Source: JAMQKA01 sp043951865
GTDB lineage: Bacteria > Bacteroidota > Rhodothermia > Balneolales > Balneolaceae
Direction of reading: 5' to 3'
Length of the DNA stretch: 36,541 bases
Assembly (NCBI RefSeq): GCF_043951865.1
Contig: NZ_JBINJF010000036.1
Span: 1-36,541, forward strand
Position 1 is the first letter of the stretch, and each line of letters starts with the position of its first letter. Shown here piece by piece: positions 1 through 8,081 of the stretch. A program made the position numbers and the translations under genes. The notes under the pieces are model-generated. The model did no database searches. It was not told where the DNA came from and was given only the letters and a program-made list of their open reading frames with translations.

Positions 1-91
1 CCTTTTTGTGATCGTGTTTGTGGTCATGGTTGTGAGGATGCTCGCCACTGTGATTGTGACCGTGATTCATATGTTCGTGTGAGTGTTCCAT
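1..91 (-). CDS. His-rich protein N-terminus (partial)
   Basis: The minus strand opens with ATG at 91 and stays open to the left edge, giving 30 residues of which 12 are His, mostly alternating with Asn, Asp, Glu, Lys or Gly (it begins MEHSHEHMNHGHNH). An in-frame TAA lies four codons upstream of this ATG, so it is the only possible ATG start. Such His-rich leaders are known at the N-termini of metal transporters (CopB-type P-type ATPases, cation diffusion facilitators) and of metal chaperones, where they bind Cu, Zn or Ni. The rest of the gene lies outside the window, so the family cannot be decided. No clear ribosome binding site is visible. Confidence 0.6.
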   Translation of the reverse strand, partial: MEHSHEHMNHGHNHSGEHPHNHDHKHDHKK

Positions 92-592
92 GGTACCAGC
101 CGGTTAGTTGTTATGATGAGGAACCTTTGCAGAACCTGCTATTTTGTTGGGAGGTGGTTGAACCACCGACCTTATGACCTTGTTAAAGGGGAGTACAACT
201 CCCTCAGAACGAGGAGTGAGGGTTTTACAAAGCCCTCAGATTACAAAGCGTATTTCAGTATTTGAATCTTAGATACATACACTATCTGCAGTTACTCCTT
301 CAATATTATAAAGAGTATAGACTTAAATTAAGCTTAAAAGAAAAGTCGGGGAAATCCATTTATTATCAGGAGTGAGATAAATAATCGGAACAAGAAGAGT
401 TACATATTTTAATGTATGAATGTCATTCACCAGTGATAATTTCAGGTGGGAGTTGATCGATGGATACGCAACTGCCTGACCTGCCGTCATCTCAAATCAT
501 TTCTAACATCAGTTAAGAACGATTCTGAACACTATCCATTATTTTGTTATAATATTTTAAATGGGATGGAACTCAACTAAGCTGCTGGGGTT
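92..592. other. Intergenic region, no convincing gene
   Basis: About 500 bp between the divergent His-rich gene and the SARP regulator. It is AT-rich from about 260 onward. I see no ORF with recognisable protein content. A stretch at 150-215, read on the minus strand, loosely resembles the 3' half of a tRNA but does not fold into one. The right end carries the likely promoter of the downstream regulator. Confidence 0.5.
525..553 (+). promoter_or_regulatory. Possible sigma70-type promoter
   Basis: A perfect TATAAT lies at 548-553, preceded with 17 bp spacing by CTGAAC (525-530), a weak -35. It sits about 40 bp upstream of the ATG at 593. Only the -10 is convincing, and AT-rich DNA gives such matches by chance. 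Confidence 0.35.
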
Positions 593-3500
593 ATGGAATC
601 GTCAAAGCCGTTATCGTCCGCAAGCCTCGAGATGCATCTGTTCGGGCGTTTTGAGGTTATTATCGATGGACAAGCACTAAATGAAACCGAAATTAAAGGT
701 CGCAAAGCGCGAACTCTGCTTAAGCTGATTGCGCACCAACGTAATTTCCAGATGGCCCGGGAACATGCCACCGATCTGTTATGGCCGGATCTAGATCAAA
801 ATGCAGCAAACGCACAACTCTACAAGGCAATCCATCATATAAGAAAAGCTTTTACAAAGCATAATGACGATGCCGATGACTGGATCAACATTACGGATGA
901 TTTCATAAAAATTAACCCGCCCGGTGGTGTTGTAACCGATGGACGACTCTTTGAACAAGCAGCACGAACAGGTATCAAAGAGCGAGACCTATCTGAACTG
1001 GAACATGCCGCTTCAATATATAGTGGTGAATTTTTGCCCATGGATCGATATGCCGAATGGGCGTCGCTGCCCCGCGAGCACTACCGGCAGTTATATCTTG
1101 ATGTACTTACGGCCCTGGCTGGGCAGTATGAGCAGCAGGGAGAGCTGTCGGAAGCGGCTGAAATGCTGAGGCTGGCGCTGGAGAAAGAACCCACCCTTGA
1201 AACAGCGCACCGAGGTTTGATGCGCGTTTTTGCCAAAAAAGGTCAGGAAACACGCGCCTTTCACCAATATGAAGTTTGCAGAGAGAGGCTGGGCAAAGAG
1301 CTGGGTATGGATCCTTCTAAAGAGACTATTGAACTTCTGGACAATATCCGGGAAGGTCAGCTTAAAGTAGAAAAAAATCAGCGTGCTCGTTTAACATCCT
1401 TTCCAGAATCTATCCCGTCAATTATCGGACGCGTTGAAGAGTGTAATACCATAGAGCAATTACTTGATGATCTTTCAAGTGGGCGCGGGAGCGGACTTGT
1501 AATAAGTGGAGAAGCCGGAATCGGAAAAACACGGCTGGTCCGGGAACTCATCCTGCGTGCCCGCCGCAGGGATATCCCGTTCTTTTTGGGACGCAGTGGG
1601 GAAGCATCCGGGAATGTGGCTTACGGCCCATTTATTGAACTGTTCGACGATATTCTTTACAGGCACCCCGAACTTGAAGAAGAGCTTCCGGTAGAGATCG
1701 GACGTCTTGTTCCGACCTTTGCCGGTGAGGGCATCCCGGCTCCTCATGCCGATAAGCTGGCAGCCAAAGGCCATCTTTTTGCCCGGGTACAACGTCTTTT
1801 CGCGACACTTGCCCAGGAGGAGTACTGCGCTGTAATACTTGAAGACCTGCATGCAGCAGACCAGGGTAGCCGGGAGCTTTTCTCCTATTTGATCCGGCAC
1901 CTGGAGCGATTGCCTGTCCTGATTGTCGCTACATTAAGAAAAGGAGAAGGAGAGCCGGAACCGGAGTTTATCAGAGATATGGAAGAGCCTTCGGTGGAAA
2001 AGATCGAACTTGCTCCGCTCACCTATGAGGAACATATAGGCCTGCTTCAACAGTATGCCGAACATGATATCATAGGGGCGGATACAGCCCGCCAAATTTA
2101 TCAGCTTGCCGAAGGGAATCCCTTTTATGCGCTCGAACTGTTGCGACATTACAGGGAAAAGGGAGATACAGATCACCCCCGGGAGAATGAGCATTCCGAG
2201 AAAATGCCGGAGTCTCCTGTATCAAAAAACATTCCTTCCTCCCTGCATCAACTGGTCGACCAAAAACTTGAAAAACTCTCTCCCCCCGCCCATCATCTCT
2301 TGTATATAGCTGCAGTGATCGGCCGACAGGTTCCCTATGAGCTTCTGGCTTATGTATGGAGTGGTGACCATCAAGGTGCAAACCAGGAACTTTTTACAGC
2401 TCTTGAAGAAGTTGTCAGGGAACGCCTGCTTGAAGAGAAGGGACTTGATTATTCCTTTCGTCACGCTCTTGTCCAGGAGACCATTTACTCGTCGATTTCT
2501 CAGGCACGCCGTAAAACCCTTCACAGACAGGTAGCCGACCGGCTATTGGAGTTATCGACAGACGCTAAGGAACCACCGGTTGAACAAATAGCCTGGCATT
2601 ACCTGGGAGCCGGTGATATGTTCAAGGGAGCACAGTTTTTGATTCAGTCAGGTGAAAGAGCAGAAAGTGCCTATGCCCATGAAGATGCCCTTCAGCGGTA
2701 CCGCGAAGCGTGTGAAGTACTCGACAATCTTGAAACCGAGAAGGCCACCAGGCTGAAGAGAGAAATTTTAGAACGTATTGGCGACGTCTATCGGGCCTGT
2801 GGTAAACTTGAGATGAGCTATGAAGCCTATGAAGAAGCGATATCAATTGCTGAAAAAATTGCTCCGGACAACACGGACTTGGTGGAATTGTATCGAAAGA
2901 TGGCCGTAGTTGCCATATTCCGTACCGAGATCGATCGCTCTGCAACATATCTGGAGAAGGCTTTTGATCTTGTCGAGGATGATGATCGGGCCAAGGCTAG
3001 AGTTTTAATCACAAAAGCACTCCACCTGTGGCACTTGAACCGGCTTAAAGAGGCGTATGATATTGCAAAGCAAGCACTCCAAAAGGCCGAAAAAGCTGAA
3101 GCAAAGGTTGAAGCCTCGCAGGCGCGTGAAATCCTTGCGATGACCTGCCTGCCACTCGGCCGATGGGAAGAAGGGTTGCAATACGAAATGGACCGGCAGT
3201 ACCACGGCTGGTCGCCCGAAATTGTGGTGGCCACGGATGCCCATCTCTGCCTTTGGGAATATCATATTTCCGGTGACCAGCCGCTGCAGCGTGCACGTTC
3301 ATTTTTGGAACAGATAGCCGAACAGGCTTCGGAAATGGGTGATTTTCGCTGTGTCGCCGTCTGTCACTACGCGCTGGGCACCATGCACCTGTGGAGAGGA
3401 CAACGGCACCGGGCTGTCGAAGAGCTGGCTGCGAGTCTCGAGCTGCACGAACAGGTGGGATCGCCCGCCGGGATGGCCTATTCGCTGGCCCGTAAGAGCG

Positions 3501-4024
3501 TGCTTCATACGCTGACAGGCGCCAGTGAGCTCGGGTGGCAGGCCATCCAGGACGGTCTTGCGTATGCCAATCAGGCCGCTGTCAGGGATCATTGCCTGCA
3601 ACGGCTTTACGGGGTCGGTATCTGGAATCGTATTGAGAGTGATGATATTAAACGGGCCCAACAAATGGTAGAAAAAAGCGAAGCATTGCTGGATGAAACG
3701 GGAGCATGTGGGGCCTGTGCCCTGGAACTGTATCCATGGATGGCCTATTTATACCTTCATACTGGTCAGCTGGATCGCGCGCGTGAATGTGGAGACGCCG
3801 TATCCCAGCTTGCCGAGAAAACCGATAACCCCATCGGAAAAGCGGTTGCCACTATCATCGAGTCCAGCCTTTGCATCACTCAAGAGGATCGGGATCGTGC
3901 TGAAGAATGCAGGGAAAAATCCTATCAAATACTGCAAGAGGCCGTGCCGGAAACGACCCACTCTCCCGTAGCCCATTATCTGGAATGCATGGTTGACCAG
4001 CAGGACAAGTTGGTTGTCAGTTGA
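593..4024 (+). CDS. SARP/AfsR-like regulator (wHTH-BTAD-AAA-TPR)
   Basis: 1143-residue cytoplasmic multidomain regulator. Residues about 12-110 form an OmpR/SARP-type winged helix and about 110-255 the bacterial transcriptional activation domain (helical, TPR-like). Residues about 275-450 are an AAA_16-type STAND ATPase with Walker A GEAGIGKT (306-313) and a Walker B-like run VILED (414-418). From about 650 to the end the protein is helical with TPR-like repeats. Proteins of this build (AfsR, MalT-like STAND regulators) couple ligand or protein sensing by the TPR part to ATP-dependent DNA binding. The target genes are unknown; the plus-strand methyltransferase cluster at 5060-8819 is a neighbour but is separated by a GxxExxY gene. 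The start at 593 follows a GGGG run placed rather close to the ATG; an internal ATG at 632 is also possible. No stop or frame break is seen. Confidence 0.85.
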   Translation: MESSKPLSSASLEMHLFGRFEVIIDGQALNETEIKGRKARTLLKLIAHQRNFQMAREHATDLLWPDLDQNAANAQLYKAIHHIRKAFTKHNDDADDWINITDDFIKINPPGGVVTDGRLFEQAARTGIKERDLSELEHAASIYSGEFLPMDRYAEWASLPREHYRQLYLDVLTALAGQYEQQGELSEAAEMLRLALEKEPTLETAHRGLMRVFAKKGQETRAFHQYEVCRERLGKELGMDPSKETIELLDNIREGQLKVEKNQRARLTSFPESIPSIIGRVEECNTIEQLLDDLSSGRGSGLVISGEAGIGKTRLVRELILRARRRDIPFFLGRSGEASGNVAYGPFIELFDDILYRHPELEEELPVEIGRLVPTFAGEGIPAPHADKLAAKGHLFARVQRLFATLAQEEYCAVILEDLHAADQGSRELFSYLIRHLERLPVLIVATLRKGEGEPEPEFIRDMEEPSVEKIELAPLTYEEHIGLLQQYAEHDIIGADTARQIYQLAEGNPFYALELLRHYREKGDTDHPRENEHSEKMPESPVSKNIPSSLHQLVDQKLEKLSPPAHHLLYIAAVIGRQVPYELLAYVWSGDHQGANQELFTALEEVVRERLLEEKGLDYSFRHALVQETIYSSISQARRKTLHRQVADRLLELSTDAKEPPVEQIAWHYLGAGDMFKGAQFLIQSGERAESAYAHEDALQRYREACEVLDNLETEKATRLKREILERIGDVYRACGKLEMSYEAYEEAISIAEKIAPDNTDLVELYRKMAVVAIFRTEIDRSATYLEKAFDLVEDDDRAKARVLITKALHLWHLNRLKEAYDIAKQALQKAEKAEAKVEASQAREILAMTCLPLGRWEEGLQYEMDRQYHGWSPEIVVATDAHLCLWEYHISGDQPLQRARSFLEQIAEQASEMGDFRCVAVCHYALGTMHLWRGQRHRAVEELAASLELHEQVGSPAGMAYSLARKSVLHTLTGASELGWQAIQDGLAYANQAAVRDHCLQRLYGVGIWNRIESDDIKRAQQMVEKSEALLDETGACGACALELYPWMAYLYLHTGQLDRARECGDAVSQLAEKTDNPIGKAVATIIESSLCITQEDRDRAEECREKSYQILQEAVPETTHSPVAHYLECMVDQQDKLVVS

Positions 4025-4044
4025 TTGGTTAAGTTTGAAGCATA

Positions 4045-4156
4045 GGTGCCTTTGTTTCTGCGTATGGTAGTCTGAACCGTGATTTGTGGGATTCGCTTGA
4101 TGGCCGGGATTTTTAAATCAAGGAAATCCCTTAATCCCTTGAATCAGGGTTCAGAC
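4045..4156. repeat. Palindromic repeat, copy A (GxxExxY-associated)
   Basis: Core 4071-4156 opens with TCTGAACCGTGATT and closes with its near complement AATCAGGGTTCAGA, enclosing conserved inner pieces (TGATGGCCGGGAT, AATCCCTTAATCCC). A preceding segment, GGTGCCTTTGTTTCTG (4046-4061), is shared with copy C. The last codons of the minus-strand GxxExxY gene (stop at 4131-4133) are encoded inside this copy. Related repeats next to GxxExxY genes are familiar from Bacteroidota and Leptospira genomes. Confidence 0.75.
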
Positions 4157-4520
4157 TGTTATTGTGCAGCCTCTTGTACCCCAAACTTCGGGCACCGAAA
4201 TTAAGCAGCAGTCCGATTTCCAGGTTATAAGCTTCCAGATAATTCATCGCCTGGGCCAGATGAACATCCTCCAGTTTAATCACGGCTTTCAATTCAACAG
4301 ATATGGTATCCTCCACTAAAAAGTCAACTCTGCGTGTGCCTACCTGTAAATCCCGATAATGTACCGGCATTTCAAACTCCCTGACGAACGTGATATCATT
4401 TAATTTGAATTCGTACTCCAGGGCCCGCTGGTAGATCACTTCCTGAAAACCATTACCCAATTCGGAATGCACCCGCATGGCACTGCCGATAATTTTGTGC
4501 GTAAGTTGTTTATATTTCAT
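4131..4520 (-). CDS. GxxExxY protein, PD-(D/E)XK-like
   Basis: 129 residues. The family-naming motif is visible as G-N-G-F-Q-E-V-I-Y (residues about 22-30), preceded by an IIGSAMRVHSELG helix. A nuclease-like core follows: RRVDFLVED with the Asp and then VELKAV with the E-x-K pair, matching the PDDEXK_3 (PF13366) pattern. No biological role has been firmly assigned to the family. The gene sits inside a set of three copies of one palindromic repeat (copy A overlaps its 3' end, copy B lies just upstream of its start, copy C 240 bp further), so gene and repeat probably moved or evolved together. The ATG at 4520 gives a normal family length. Upstream of it, GGAGAAGAGAAA lies 1-12 nt before the ATG. 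Confidence 0.85.
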   Translation of the reverse strand: MKYKQLTHKIIGSAMRVHSELGNGFQEVIYQRALEYEFKLNDITFVREFEMPVHYRDLQVGTRRVDFLVEDTISVELKAVIKLEDVHLAQAMNYLEAYNLEIGLLLNFGARSLGYKRLHNNSLNPDSRD

Positions 4521-4535
4521 TTCTCTTCTCCCGTT

Positions 4536-4626
4536 GTCTGCCCCGTGATTTGGGATATTGCTTGATGATCGCGATATATTTCAATCAAGATAATCTCTTA
4601 ATCCTGCGAATCAAGGAACCGTTGAC
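4536..4626. repeat. Palindromic repeat, copy B (diverged)
   Basis: TCTGCCCCGTGATTTGGGAT at the left and GCGAATCAAGGAACCGTTGA at the right, with the same internal order as copies A and C (TTGATGATCGCGAT, then AATCAAGATAATCTCTTAATCC). It is the most diverged copy and lies immediately upstream of the start codon of the GxxExxY gene. Confidence 0.65.
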
Positions 4627-4734
4627 AAAGAATCAGAAATTGCAATTGCCTTGGTATAGGGATGCGGGAAATATTGTCTCCCAAAACTGCCTTGAACGAA
4701 GCCAGGATTCGATGTAGTAACTGATCGAATATTC

Positions 4735-4849
4735 GGTGCCTCTGTTTCTGTATATCATAATCTGAACCGTGATTTATGGGATTGGCCTGATGGCCGGGAT
4801 ACGTTTAAAATCAAGGTAATCCCTTAATCCCACCAATCAAGGTTCAAAC
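4735..4849. repeat. Palindromic repeat, copy C
   Basis: Begins GGTGCCTCTGTTTCTGTATA (4735 onward) as in copy A. The core 4761-4849 runs from TCTGAACCGTGATTTATGGG to CAATCAAGGTTCAAAC, with TGATGGCCGGGAT and TCAAGGTAATCCCTTAATCC inside. Copies A and C are close to each other and in the same orientation. Confidence 0.75.
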
Positions 4850-5059
4850 TCCTATTTTTTAATTATTGATATAAAAAAATTCTGATCCAGCACTTCAATC
4901 AAATGGTTTATTTACCGGTTATTCGTTATTAGGGGCACATCTGTTATCCCAATAACCAAACCCGGAAGAAAAACGGAAGATCAAGGGAAGAGGCTGCCAT
5001 TACATTGTGGGTGAAGTAACAAGAAATCCGAACGAATAAGAAACAAAGAGGTAACTGCC

Positions 5060-5845
5060 ATGAGTACTACGACAACCCAATTGGACAAACAGGAAGTAGA
5101 GAACGCCGTGCAGGAGATGTACGACGAAGTAGCCGCCTGCCCGAACAAGGAATTTCACTTTCCGACCGGCCGCAATTCTTGCCTGCATCTCGGATATCCT
5201 GAAGAAGAACTAAATGCGATTCCGGCCTCTGCCGTTGAGCCGTTTGCCGGGGTGGGATATCCGTTTTTGGCCGAGGTTATACAACCGGGGGATACCGTGG
5301 TCGATATTGGCTCGGGATCCGGGGTGGACGCACTTATTTCAGGAATCAAGACCGGACCCGAGGGACAGGTTATCGGTATCGACATCACCCCTGCCATGAT
5401 CCGGAAAGCCAGGAAAAATATTGAAAAGGCGGGTGTGGATCATATCCGCATCATCGAAGGACAGGCCGTCGATATCCCGCTGGATGATGCCTCAGCCGAC
5501 GTGGTAACCAGCAACGGGGTCATCAACCTGGTGCCCGACAAGGAAAAAGCATTTAAGGAGATTCATCGCATTCTCAAACCGGAAGGTTATCTCCAGATTG
5601 CGGATATCGTTCTGTCCAAACCGGTTTCGGCCGAGTCAAAAGCCGATCCACAGCTCTGGGCTGAATGTATTGTAGGCGCCGAACCGGTTGAGGTATATCT
5701 GGATATGATCCGTTCGGCCGGTTTTGAAAATGTTACCGTCATCGACCGCCTGGATTATTTTGACCGCAGCTCCAACGAAAGCACCCGGAAGGCTGCAAAA
5801 GGGCTGGGAGCTCATACCATCGTCCTGACAGGCCGGAAAGCATAG
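5060..5845 (+). CDS. ArsM-like SAM-dependent methyltransferase
   Basis: 261 residues with a class I SAM-binding core: VDIGSGSG (81-88), acidic GIDIT (106-110), and ILKPEGYLQIADIV (171-184). Overall order, including the LGYPEEELNAIP segment and the SN-VIN-DK run, follows arsenite methyltransferases (ArsM). However, the cysteine expected in the SNCVxN motif is Gly here (SNGVIN, 151-156), and the usual LGCGNP-like segment reads FAGVGYP. C203 (AECIVGAEP) and the upstream C27/C41 remain. The canonical three-cysteine As(III) site is therefore incomplete and another substrate is possible. A good Shine-Dalgarno, GAGG (5048-5051), fixes the start. It is first of four co-oriented genes that end with a second methyltransferase. 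Confidence 0.8.
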   Translation: MSTTTTQLDKQEVENAVQEMYDEVAACPNKEFHFPTGRNSCLHLGYPEEELNAIPASAVEPFAGVGYPFLAEVIQPGDTVVDIGSGSGVDALISGIKTGPEGQVIGIDITPAMIRKARKNIEKAGVDHIRIIEGQAVDIPLDDASADVVTSNGVINLVPDKEKAFKEIHRILKPEGYLQIADIVLSKPVSAESKADPQLWAECIVGAEPVEVYLDMIRSAGFENVTVIDRLDYFDRSSNESTRKAAKGLGAHTIVLTGRKA

Positions 5846-5908
5846 GACGGGTCGACCGTTTCACTCTTTTTATGCAGAATAGTTCATTTCAAAAAATGGA
5901 GGATTGCG

Positions 5909-6391
5909 ATGTATTTCAGACTAAAGAAAACTTTACCCTGCATGATTGCCGCACTGAGCCTGATCATACTCGGATGTAATCCCGGTCAGGATACCGATTC
6001 TGAATCCCATGACCACATGCAAGAGTCTGATGGTACCCACACCGTTACCGGGAAGCTGTCGGGATTTGATTGTGCCGTAGTTGGCTCGCTCTGTCCGACT
6101 ACCCACCGGGGCGCCGATTACACTACAGGAGTATATACCGAAGACGGATCGTTTTACTTCGTCGTCAACATTCCGCAGAGCTTTCTCCGGCAGCATTTCC
6201 TGGAGACGGTGGAGGTGGAAGGAACGGTATATGATCCCTACGAAAAGGCGGTTGAACCCGAGGCCATTCACCTGGTCGAAGATGATGACCGCAGGCTGGT
6301 CTATGAAGCCGGCTACTTTATTGATGAAAATAACGGGCGGGCCACCTTTCAGGAGGGTACATACCGTAACGGCCGCTGGATTGCAGAATAA
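5909..6391 (+). CDS. Putative lipoprotein
   Basis: 160 residues with a basic N-terminus (YFRLKK), a hydrophobic stretch and a lipobox LIILGC ending at Cys23, so it is probably lipid-anchored. The mature part begins acidic with His (SESHDHMQESDGTH). It then contains two cysteines about 9 residues apart (FDCAVVGSLCPTTHRGADY), a beta-rich middle and a C-terminus ending RNGRWIAE. The Cys/His combination could bind a metal or haem, but no family is recognised. A strong ribosome site GGAGG (5899-5903) precedes the ATG. It lies 63 bp after the ArsM-like gene and 35 bp before the TPR gene, so co-transcription is likely. Confidence 0.7.
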   Translation: MYFRLKKTLPCMIAALSLIILGCNPGQDTDSESHDHMQESDGTHTVTGKLSGFDCAVVGSLCPTTHRGADYTTGVYTEDGSFYFVVNIPQSFLRQHFLETVEVEGTVYDPYEKAVEPEAIHLVEDDDRRLVYEAGYFIDENNGRATFQEGTYRNGRWIAE

Positions 6392-6426
6392 TCTTTCTCT
6401 TAACCAAAGAAACCATGGAGGTCAGA

Positions 6427-8037
6427 ATGCGGATTCACCGACATTCATCATCACTTTTGTGTATTGCGATAGTACTCCTTGCAATTCCTTTTTGTCAGCT
6501 TAATGCCCAGTCACAGGATTATGGCCAGGTTGATTTTGAGGTATCCTGCAAAGAGGAGGTACAGGCCGATTTCAACCGCGCACTGGCCATGCTGCATAAT
6601 ATGATGTACGAGACAGCGCAGGACGACTTCAGGGAGATCACGCAGGCTGACCCGGAATGCGCGATGGCCTACTGGGGCGTGGCAACGACGCTGTTCCAGC
6701 CGCTGTGGGGGACCCGGCCGAGTGAAGAAGATCTCCGGCAGGGCTGGCAGACGATCAACAAAGCCCTTGAGCTTGCCGATTCAGAGCGGGAAAGACTGCT
6801 TGTTGAATCGACAGCGGCATTTTTCCGTGAGCCCGGAATAGCCAACTTCTGGACGCGCATCCGGCGCTGGGCCGAGGCCGTGGAAGCCGCTTATGAAGCC
6901 TATCCCGATGACGAAGATATTGCAGCTTTATATGGTTTGACCCGCCTGGCAATCGCGCTGCGGGCTGATAACCGGGATCCGCTTCATGATGAGGCCGAGG
7001 CCATTCTGCGGGAGATCTATGAGCGAATTCCCTCGCATCCCGGTGCGATACACTATACCATTCATGCCACCGACGTTGACGGCCGGGCCGGGAATGCGCT
7101 GGACATCGTGGAGGCCTACGGCAAGATCGCCCCGGCGGTTCCCCATGCCCTGCACATGCCCACCCATATTTATGTGCGACTGGGCAACTGGCCGGAAGTC
7201 ATTGACTGGAACCTGAAATCGGCCGAGGCTGCGCTCAATTATCCGGTCAACGGATCCATCTCCCATCATTACCTCCATGCCATAGATTATCTGGTCTATG
7301 CCTATTTGCAGCGGGGTGAAGATGAAAAAGCCGAATCTGCCGCAGAAAGAGGTTTCAGCAAAGAACCGCACCAGGCATCTTTTGTTGCCGCTTTTCATAC
7401 TGCCGCCATACCGGCACGGCTGGCGGTTGAGAGGCAAAAATGGAACAAGGTCGCCAAACTGGAACCGCGGTCTCCGGGATACCTGCCGTGGGATGCATCG
7501 CCCTGGGCGGAGGGTCTGACCTGGTTTGCGCGCGGCCTGGGCGCTGTCCATACCGGTGATATTGAGACTGCGAGGGAGTCTGAACAAAAGCTCGGGGACC
7601 TCAGAGATGGAGCAAAAGCCGGCGGAGCTGACGATATGGCTACCTATATCGAAATCGACCGTCGCATACTGACGGGCTGGATAGCCCATGCACAAAATGA
7701 CAATAGAAAGGGGGTTAATTTACTGCAATCGGCTGCCGAACTGGAGAATAAGATCGAAAAGCACCCGGTAACCTCCGGCGCCCTGCTGCCGCCCAACGAA
7801 GCCCTGGGCAATCTGCTCATGGATCTCGACCGACCCGCAGAGGCTCTTGAAGCTTATGAGGCATCTGACGCGGTATGGCCGGGGCGCTATAACACGCTGC
7901 TGGGGGCGGCGCGGGCGGCAAAAGCAGCCGGCAAAAAACAAGCGGCGGGTGAATATTATGAAAGACTATTGGCCAATGCGCAAGACTCGAATCGTGCCGG
8001 TACCCGTGAGGCACAAGGTTTTATAGCCGGACAATAA
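6427..8037 (+). CDS. Secreted TPR protein
   Basis: 536 residues from the ATG at 6427. GGAGG at 6417-6421 lies at normal spacing before this ATG, so I prefer it to the ATG at 6415. The N-terminus is a signal peptide (MRIHRHSSSLLCIAIVLLAI, cleavage near LNAQ), so the protein is periplasmic. The body is helical with TPR-like repeats; recognisable segments include FNRALAMLHNMMYETAQDDF, ADPECAMAYWGVA and, late in the protein, DRPAEALEAYEASDAVWPGRY. HYTIHATDVDG and HMPTHIYVRLGNW are characteristic of a family of secreted TPR hydrolase-like proteins usually called hypothetical. Function is unknown; position between a lipoprotein and a membrane methyltransferase suggests a shared pathway. Confidence 0.75.
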   Translation: MRIHRHSSSLLCIAIVLLAIPFCQLNAQSQDYGQVDFEVSCKEEVQADFNRALAMLHNMMYETAQDDFREITQADPECAMAYWGVATTLFQPLWGTRPSEEDLRQGWQTINKALELADSERERLLVESTAAFFREPGIANFWTRIRRWAEAVEAAYEAYPDDEDIAALYGLTRLAIALRADNRDPLHDEAEAILREIYERIPSHPGAIHYTIHATDVDGRAGNALDIVEAYGKIAPAVPHALHMPTHIYVRLGNWPEVIDWNLKSAEAALNYPVNGSISHHYLHAIDYLVYAYLQRGEDEKAESAAERGFSKEPHQASFVAAFHTAAIPARLAVERQKWNKVAKLEPRSPGYLPWDASPWAEGLTWFARGLGAVHTGDIETARESEQKLGDLRDGAKAGGADDMATYIEIDRRILTGWIAHAQNDNRKGVNLLQSAAELENKIEKHPVTSGALLPPNEALGNLLMDLDRPAEALEAYEASDAVWPGRYNTLLGAARAAKAAGKKQAAGEYYERLLANAQDSNRAGTREAQGFIAGQ

Positions 8038-8081
8038 AAAATCATACAATTTTACTTAACCAAAACAGCGAGGTGATTACT

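Noticed and set aside
126..139. 14-mer TTTGCAGAACCTGC shared with the moaA remnant (9015-9028)
   Set aside because: The match does not extend on either side and the translation around it does not follow MoaA. Probably chance.
145..215. Minus-strand segment resembling the 3' half of a tRNA (GGTCGGTGGTTCAACCACC)
   Set aside because: The T-loop would have only 5 nt, a D-arm is missing and the total is about 56 nt. No cloverleaf can be drawn, so at best a remnant.
4045..4849. CRISPR array
   Set aside because: Three repeats, but 90-110 bp long, unevenly spaced, diverged and without unique spacers of constant length.
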